NCBI GenBank assembly: GCA_947624555.1
Contig: CANQKW010000004.1
Coordinates: 62,001-126,000 of the forward strand
DNA length: 64,000 nt
Source of the DNA: an uncultured Clostridia bacterium
GTDB lineage: Bacteria; Bacillota; Clostridia; Oscillospirales; Ruminococcaceae
Reading direction: 5' to 3'
Numbering within the stretch: the first letter of the stretch is position 1; each line of letters starts with the position of its first letter. The notes under the pieces are model-generated. The model was not told where the DNA came from and did no database searches. It saw only the letters and a list, made by a program, of their open reading frames with translations. This document shows positions 59,565 to 64,000 of this stretch, piece after piece. Both the position numbers and the translations under genes were made by a program.

Positions 59565-59933
59565 CTATTTCATCAGCTCGTCCGACAGCCTTATAATCTC
59601 GTCTGCGAGCTTTTCACGCCGCATTTTCGTTATCGCCGAATAGACGGGATAAGCGCAAATTATGCCGACAATTCCGACCACCCCGACAATAATTCCGAGC
59701 ACGAAAAATTCCTCGCCCCAGACCATTGTGCAGCACATTCCTACGCCTAAAATCAGGCAGCTGATTATTCCCATAATCAGCGAAACGACCGTTCCGGGCT
59801 TAGTCACGCTCTTGTCAAGGCGTCGCAATTGCTCCATTTTATCCTCGGTTTTTTCGTGAGTATATTTGCTGCGAATTTTCTTAATTTCCTCCTGCTGCGC
59901 CGCAGAGTAGGTGTAATTAAACGTGTTGTTCAT
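59565..59933 (-). CDS. small membrane protein linked to the two-component system
   Basis: A 122-residue protein with a cytoplasmic helical, charged N-terminus (AAQQEEIKKIRSKYTHEKTEDKMEQLRRLDKS), two transmembrane helices (about 48-70 and 74-97, with ILGVGMCCTMVWG between) and a charged tail. The central CMILG/GVGMC pattern recurs in the membrane protein at 62876-63244, so the two are probably related. It begins inside the end of the preceding gene. AAGGAG is 9 bases before the start. Confidence 0.72.
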   Translation of the reverse strand: MNNTFNYTYSAAQQEEIKKIRSKYTHEKTEDKMEQLRRLDKSVTKPGTVVSLIMGIISCLILGVGMCCTMVWGEEFFVLGIIVGVVGIVGIICAYPVYSAITKMRREKLADEIIRLSDELMK

Positions 59934-60834
59934 TTTCAAAATCTCCTTTCCTGAGCCGTTTAGTTGACTTTACGATCATAAAAATTGCAATTCCGATAAC
60001 AATTGTGCAGACAGCGCCGCCTGTTGCTCCCGTCATTGCCTGCCGAAAAAACGGGTCGTCGTCCTCGCCGAATTGCGCTAACATCGCCGTTTCAAGCGAC
60101 AAAATCGACACCATCGCTGCGACTAGATTTATCACCTTTGCCGCCGACAGCAGCGGACTTCCGTGCTTTCTGAATTTGACAAGATTGATCACGGCAACAA
60201 TTATCGAATAAAACGAGTACGCCGCCATTGCGTAGATAAGCAATCCCGGATAATCAAAACCCTTGTTCTGATACACCATAAAGACAACTATTCCCGCTAA
60301 CAATTGGTTCATTACAAGCAAAATTATTCCGCACATTCGATAGCGTTTCAGTTCGATTTTTAGGTTCAAATCGCTGTTTTTGTGCAGCAAAATAAACCGC
60401 ATAATTGCGAGTAAAATATAATAAACACCGAGCGAAATAAACCACACCGAATGATAATAAATCCCCGAAAAAAGTTTCACGGCAATGTACAGAAAATTTA
60501 TCGCCAAACCGCAGTACAATGCGATTTTCGTGCGAAAACGTACATCCGAAAAAAACCGCTTTCCGAATTTTGTGCTGCGGATTTTTTTCATAAGACCACT
60601 GTCATATAATCTGCTCCGTGTCAGTTTAAAAAACGAAATAATCCGAGGGAAATTCGTTATTGTAATCGTTAAAGCATATGCTGAAAAGATATATGACAGA
60701 TATTCAAGCGCAGGAATTTTTATGTTAAAAACAGCGACCGCAAGCACGAAAAGATAACCCGTCACCGCAAGAATTATCGCAGGCAAAGCGGGCGGAAAAA
60801 GCATTTTTCGGAGTATTTTTTTAATTCGTTCCAT
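59917..60834 (-). CDS. polytopic membrane protein linked to the two-component system
   Basis: A 305-residue protein with about eight hydrophobic helices and basic loops; no family recognised and no catalytic motif seen. Its first 14 bases overlap the end of the histidine kinase gene, and its end overlaps the next small membrane protein, so the four genes form one operon. It could be a transporter-like target or an accessory sensor of the kinase. Confidence 0.75.
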   Translation of the reverse strand: MERIKKILRKMLFPPALPAIILAVTGYLFVLAVAVFNIKIPALEYLSYIFSAYALTITITNFPRIISFFKLTRSRLYDSGLMKKIRSTKFGKRFFSDVRFRTKIALYCGLAINFLYIAVKLFSGIYYHSVWFISLGVYYILLAIMRFILLHKNSDLNLKIELKRYRMCGIILLVMNQLLAGIVVFMVYQNKGFDYPGLLIYAMAAYSFYSIIVAVINLVKFRKHGSPLLSAAKVINLVAAMVSILSLETAMLAQFGEDDDPFFRQAMTGATGGAVCTIVIGIAIFMIVKSTKRLRKGDFENEQHV

Positions 60835-61912
60835 TCAATTTTCTCCTGAGTTTCACGGTGAAAGTGCTGCCTTTTCCGACTTCGCTCCGGACAGAAATTT
60901 CTCCGCCGATTATGTCAATAATTCTCTTCACCAGCGCAAGCCCTAAACCGTTTCCCTGAGAGGCGTGAGAGGTATCGCCCTGATAAAATTTCTCGAAGAT
61001 ATGCTTTCCCGTTTCGGGACTTATTCCGCAGCCCGTGTCGCTGATTTCTACCACCGCAAATTCCCCGTCCGTTGTAAGCGAAAGAGCAACTTTTCCGCCC
61101 GTTTCGGTGAATTTCAGCGCATTTGAAAACAGGTTGCTCCACACAAGCTCCAGCAGCTTAAAATCGCTTTCAATAAGCACTTCGTCTGCGATTTCCGTCG
61201 AAATTTCAATCTGCTTTTCCTCCCAGATTTTCTCGAAATTCAATAGACTTTCGCACAACTGTTCGCCCAGATCGTACACCTTTTTTTCGGGAAAAATTTG
61301 CTGATTTTCCAGCCGATTTAACTTCAAAATATTCGTTATCAGATCCGCCAGCCGCCGTGACGAATTTGTAATTATTTTCGCATATAGGAGCCGTTTTTCA
61401 TCGGGAAGATCGGGCGTTTGCAGCATCGTTCCGTAATTTTGAATTACGGCAAGCGGCGTTTTCAATTCGTGCGAAACGTTTGCAATAAAATCCGTGCGGA
61501 GCGTTTCAATTCCCGATAATTCCTGCGCCATGCGGTTGAAATAATCAATGATTAAATTGAATTCGTCACCGCCGTGAATTTCTGAAATTTGCACCGAAAA
61601 ATCTCCGTCCATAATTTTTTCCGCTGCGGAAATGATGTGTTTAACGGGTCTTGTCACCATAAACCACCGCCGAATTTCGTCGATAATCGTGAATAAAAGG
61701 CTTATCAAAATCACATTCCCGAACGTCAATTTTGCGGCAAGAGTGATATTTTCTTCGGTCAATTCAACTTTCGCACTTTGCTGAAATGTGATTAAAAAAA
61801 GCGTCATACAGCAGGTCACGGTAAACGAAATGACAAGGAAAAACGACGCAAACCGCCGCACCGCACGCAATATTTTAGCAACCCGTAAATCCGCATTGTT
61901 ATGCGCTTTCAC
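60821..61912 (-). CDS. sensor histidine kinase
   Basis: A 363-residue membrane kinase: two transmembrane helices (about 20-40 and 55-75) with only a short outside loop, a HAMP domain (about 70-125), HisKA with FIANVSHELKTPLAVIQNYG (phosphorylated His), and a HATPase_c domain with the N box (LVWSNLFSNALKFTE), ISDTGCGISPE (G1), F box and GNGLGLALVKRI (G2). The lack of a large sensor domain suggests it senses within the membrane, as in intramembrane-sensing kinases. It overlaps the response regulator gene by 4 bases. Confidence 0.95.
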   Translation of the reverse strand: MKAHNNADLRVAKILRAVRRFASFFLVISFTVTCCMTLFLITFQQSAKVELTEENITLAAKLTFGNVILISLLFTIIDEIRRWFMVTRPVKHIISAAEKIMDGDFSVQISEIHGGDEFNLIIDYFNRMAQELSGIETLRTDFIANVSHELKTPLAVIQNYGTMLQTPDLPDEKRLLYAKIITNSSRRLADLITNILKLNRLENQQIFPEKKVYDLGEQLCESLLNFEKIWEEKQIEISTEIADEVLIESDFKLLELVWSNLFSNALKFTETGGKVALSLTTDGEFAVVEISDTGCGISPETGKHIFEKFYQGDTSHASQGNGLGLALVKRIIDIIGGEISVRSEVGKGSTFTVKLRRKLNGTN

Positions 61913-62580
61913 TTGATCACCGCCTTATAGCCCAAGCCGTGTACGGTCTGAATTCCAAACTCATCGCACTCGGAAAATTTATCACGAATTTTTGTGATAT
62001 AGACGTCGACGGCACGAGGCGCAGTGTTGGTTTCTGCGTCCCAGAATTCGTCCATAAGCTGCGTTCGGGTGAATGTTTTTTTCGGATAGGACAAAAGCTT
62101 GTACAAGATATTGAATTCCCTTGCCGTAAGCGAAATTTCCTCTCCGTCGAAAATCGCCGTCCGCTCGTCTGCGTCAAGCGTAAGTTTCCCGATTTCAAGC
62201 CGATGACTTGCGGCAATTTTTGACCTTCTGAGCAACGCCCCGATACGCAAAAACAGCTCGTCGAGGTCTATAGGTTTCACCATATAATCGTCAATTCCTA
62301 TGCGAAATCCCCGCTGTTTTGACGCAAAATCGTCCCGTGCCGTCATAAACAAAATCGGTATATTTTCATTCAACTCGCGCACGGTTTTCGCGAATTCAAA
62401 TCCGTCAATTTCGGGCATCATAATATCGGAAATCACAAGGTCGAACGTGCTGCCGTACATTTCGTTATATGCGTCGTTTGCACCGTAACAGCCTGTTGCA
62501 TTATAACCGCTTTGGTTCAGAAATGCGCACACGGCGTGATTTAAGTCTTTGTCGTCCTCGACTACAAGAATTTTGAACAT
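61909..62580 (-). CDS. OmpR/PhoB-family response regulator
   Basis: A 223-residue regulator with a receiver domain (MFKILVVEDDKDLNHA with acidic pocket, phosphoacceptor Asp in LVISDIMMPEIDG, MTARDD, Lys in YMVKPID) and an OmpR-type winged helix (LTAREFNILYKLL, FTRTQLMDEFW, VDVYITKIRDKF, VHGLGYKAVIK). The start at 62580 follows AAGGGGGG; an ATG at 62613 lies before it. Two TGTTAAAG repeats 11 bases apart in its promoter suggest autoregulation. Confidence 0.95.
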   Translation of the reverse strand: MFKILVVEDDKDLNHAVCAFLNQSGYNATGCYGANDAYNEMYGSTFDLVISDIMMPEIDGFEFAKTVRELNENIPILFMTARDDFASKQRGFRIGIDDYMVKPIDLDELFLRIGALLRRSKIAASHRLEIGKLTLDADERTAIFDGEEISLTAREFNILYKLLSYPKKTFTRTQLMDEFWDAETNTAPRAVDVYITKIRDKFSECDEFGIQTVHGLGYKAVIK

Positions 62581-62603
62581 TTTCGCCGCCCCCCTTTCTT
62601 GAT

Positions 62604-62637
62604 ATTGTATCACATAAATGTTAAAGTTTTGTTAAAG
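62604..62637 (-). promoter_or_regulatory. response-regulator promoter with two 11-bp-phased direct repeats
   Basis: On the plus strand TGTTAAAG occurs at 62619-62626 and 62630-62637 (11-bp period). The -10 TACAAT reads on the minus strand at 62609-62604. Nine bases separate the -10 from the first repeat, as at the promoter at 63294. Direct repeats of this period are typical OmpR-family sites. Confidence 0.68.
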
Positions 62638-62651
62638 TTTTTGAGAAATTG

Positions 62652-62686
62652 AAAAAAATCCGACCCGCATTTTTCAGTGCGGGTCA
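62652..62686 (-). terminator. terminator after the 56-residue protein gene
   Basis: GACCCGCA (62662-62669) pairs with TGCGGGTC (62678-62685), 8-base loop, with a T7 run on the minus strand. Confidence 0.85.
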
Positions 62687-62692
62687 CAGCTT

Positions 62693-62863
62693 TTACTTTG
62701 CATAATTTCGCTTTGCAATGCGCTTTTTTGCGTCCTCAACGCTTTCACCCTCGCAAGTTAAAAACGTATCAACAAATTTGTCCTCGATTTTTTTGTAGCC
62801 CTCTACAACTCCGTTTTCAATCTTCTTGTAACCTTCAACTATGCCTTTTTCAAACTTTTTCAT
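62693..62863 (-). CDS. 56-residue cytoplasmic protein with internal repeats
   Basis: A short gene with AAGGAGG 7 bases before its ATG. It starts MKKFEKGIVEGYKKIENGVV and contains near-identical 11-residue units (EKGIVEGYKKI, ENGVVEGYKKI, then EDKFVDTFLTC), giving an amphipathic helical repeat, and ends EDAKKRIAKRNYAK. No signal peptide or transmembrane helix. It lies 12 bases after the membrane protein at 62876-63244 and ends at a strong terminator. Short proteins of this style accompany two-component systems and membrane proteins in Firmicutes. Function unknown. Confidence 0.8.
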   Translation of the reverse strand: MKKFEKGIVEGYKKIENGVVEGYKKIEDKFVDTFLTCEGESVEDAKKRIAKRNYAK

Positions 62864-62875
62864 ATGTACACCTCC

Positions 62876-63244
62876 TTACTTAAGTCCTGCGCACATCGGT
62901 ATAAGGCTGAGCAGAAGAATAATCCCCACGATTCCTACAACAATGCCCAAAATCATCATATCGAACACCATGACCATACACATTCCGACGCCAAGAACCA
63001 GTGCGCCGAAAACCCCGAACGCAGATTTTCCGACTATCTTCCAATTCACCTTTGCCGCAGGTTTTCCGAGAGCAACTCGCCGTGCGATAAATGTTGCGAT
63101 CAGCACTGCGCCGCCTATTGCCGCCAGAATTACTCCTACCGTAAACGCATTCCATTCGGGGAGCAGGCACATACACATTCCGATTGCGAACAGCATTCCT
63201 CCGATAACAGCACCTATCAGTGTGTAAAAATTTTCTTTTTTCAT
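62876..63244 (-). CDS. small membrane protein of the putative two-component regulon
   Basis: A 122-residue protein with four transmembrane helices in two similar pairs (FYTLIGAVIGGMLFAIGMCM and the later FGALVLGVGMCMVMVFDMM), which suggests an internal duplication. Related in pattern to the membrane protein at 59565. GGAGG precedes the ATG. It is the first gene of a two-gene unit with the 56-residue protein. Confidence 0.8.
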   Translation of the reverse strand: MKKENFYTLIGAVIGGMLFAIGMCMCLLPEWNAFTVGVILAAIGGAVLIATFIARRVALGKPAAKVNWKIVGKSAFGVFGALVLGVGMCMVMVFDMMILGIVVGIVGIILLLSLIPMCAGLK

Positions 63245-63293
63245 AGTAAATACCTCCGTTGTTTATTTTTGAGATTTCTCTCTTTCTGATTGC

Positions 63294-63349
63294 ATTTTAC
63301 AGCTTGAATGTTAAATAATTTTTAGGGAATTGTTAAAGTTTTATTAAAA
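63294..63349 (-). promoter_or_regulatory. promoter with 11-bp-phased TGTTAAA-type repeats
   Basis: Minus-strand -10 TAAAAT (63299-63294). On the plus strand TGTTAAAT (63309-63316), TGTTAAAG (63331-63338) and TATTAAAA (63342-63349) fall on one 11-bp register, with a weak copy at 63320. The distance from the -10 to the first repeat (9 bases) equals that at the response-regulator promoter. Confidence 0.62.
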
Positions 63350-63386
63350 TCGAATTTTTTACTGCAGCAAATTTAAGGCATAAATA

Positions 63387-63418
63387 AAAACGCCCTACAG
63401 CGACCTGCAAGGCGTTTT
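63387..63418 (-). terminator. terminator of the gene entering from the right edge
   Basis: AAAACGCC/GGCGTTTT stem (63387-63394 with 63411-63418) with a 16-base loop. Confidence 0.7.
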
Positions 63419-63537
63419 GCTCATAAATCGGCAAGCACATTACCGCTTTCCAAAATTTTTAGAGCTTTCAATCAAATTCGCAAGATGATATTTAGATAAA
63501 TTGCCGAGAAATTCTCCCTCACAATTACATTCAACCG

Positions 63538-64000
63538 TTAATAAATGGTCGCCTGGTATTTTCCCGTGTCCTCGCACTCCGTCAGTTTCCCCGAAGTATC
63601 GAACGTATATCGGTAAACCTTGCAGTTTCCTTTGATCGGACAACTGCTTACAAACATCATAAATCCCGCATTTACTATGCTTTTGACGTCCCAGACAAGC
63701 TCTCCGTCCGAAACGTCAAGTTCCCCTCCGAGCGCACTCTTTACCGACCAAAATGTTTCGGGCTTACCGCCGTTCGGGTCGCATACAAGCAATACAGCCG
63801 TGTAATATTCACGGACAGACTCGGTTATATCCAACCACGGTTCATCCGAGTTTCTGATTGCAATAGTATCCAAGAGCGAATTGCGTTCGCTGTATGCGCC
63901 GCCTTCGCCTTTCGGGAATGAACGAGCCGACAGGTAAATTTTACCCTCAAATTCCGTCATATCAACTATGCTGTAGTCGCAGTCGTCGCTTTCGTAGAAA
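63538..64000 (-). CDS. protein of unknown function (partial, start outside the window)
   Basis: The frame is open from the right edge to a stop at 63538: at least 153 residues ending NCKVYRYTFDTSGKLTECED, with earlier blocks FEGKIYLSARSFPKG and YYTAVLLVCDPNGGKPETF. There are internal Met codons (for example at 63960), but reading continues to the edge, so the true start is probably beyond it. It is beta-rich, like the body of a lipoprotein. Terminator at 63387-63418. Not recognised. Confidence 0.7.
   Translation of the reverse strand, partial: FYESDDCDYSIVDMTEFEGKIYLSARSFPKGEGGAYSERNSLLDTIAIRNSDEPWLDITESVREYYTAVLLVCDPNGGKPETFWSVKSALGGELDVSDGELVWDVKSIVNAGFMMFVSSCPIKGNCKVYRYTFDTSGKLTECEDTGKYQATIY

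Noticed and set aside
63440-63643. 67-codon minus-strand frame overlapping the partial gene at the right edge
   Set aside because: It overlaps the more convincing frame that stays open to the window edge and has no good ribosome binding site.

Overview
The window looks like chromosomal DNA of an anaerobic, low-to-moderate GC member of the Clostridia, most likely a Ruminococcus-like member of the Oscillospiraceae. This is inferred from gene content: a class III fructose-1,6-bisphosphatase, a group-B-type [FeFe] hydrogenase, AdhE, a FeoA-FeoB fusion, a dockerin-bearing secreted protein, a PL9-type pectate lyase, an NPxTG-type cell-wall protein and a clostripain-type protease. Sigma-A promoters are very regular (TTGACA-N17-TATAAT) and intrinsic terminators are plentiful, so transcription units can be drawn with fair confidence.

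Layout. 1-5.3 kb: 3' end of addA with an overlapping beta-propeller membrane protein, an aldose-1-epimerase relative and fbp. 5.3-9.7 kb: [FeFe] hydrogenase facing a small protein and feoAB. 9.7-11.6 kb: YolD-like protein and a Y-family DNA polymerase. 11.8-17.1 kb: adhE, an aminoglycoside-phosphotransferase-fold kinase, a thioredoxin-like [2Fe-2S] protein, a protein resembling the tail of hydrogenase-linked SpoIIE phosphatases, and a LysR regulator. 17.3-31.0 kb: secreted and surface functions (C11 protease, PL9-like lyase, dockerin protein, a lipoprotein barnase with its barstar) mixed with housekeeping genes (rlmH, a D-Ala-D-Ala carboxypeptidase, a PC4-like protein). 31.2-35.7 kb: a membrane GGDEF/EAL protein beside an orphan solute-binding lipoprotein. 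36.1-44.2 kb: small membrane proteins (including TspO), then a polyamine operon read leftward: speD, an arginine/ornithine/lysine decarboxylase, speE, carboxynorspermidine synthase, a small membrane protein and nspC. 44.4-50.3 kb: PHP phosphoesterase, malic enzyme, TSCPD protein, metF, a MetH-activation-domain protein, then a membrane protein, a D-lactate dehydrogenase and a YegP-like protein on the other strand. 50.5-51.0 kb: tRNA-Leu(UAA) followed by four tandem copies of a ~97-bp terminator-bearing repeat. 51.1-54.2 kb: TetR regulator with a CPBP protease, and a cell-wall-anchored protein behind a long structured leader RNA. 54.4-58.0 kb: an AT-rich defence locus with a reverse transcriptase fused to a nitrilase-fold domain (DRT1/UG1 type) and an XRE regulator. 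58.4-64 kb: lipoprotein, a two-component system with associated membrane proteins, and a second small operon apparently controlled by that system.

Most notable: (1) the RT-nitrilase protein, with RT and nitrilase catalytic residues intact, is most likely an anti-phage DRT1 system. (2) The leader at about 52,500-52,656 has a 12-bp closing stem, an 11-bp inner stem and mutually exclusive antiterminator and terminator hairpins, as in a riboswitch, and I do not recognise its class. (3) The polyamine operon encodes both the aminopropyltransferase and the carboxyaminopropyl routes but no agmatinase. (4) Two promoters at 62.6 and 63.3 kb share 11-bp-phased TGTTAAA repeats at the same distance from the -10, suggesting a small autoregulated regulon.
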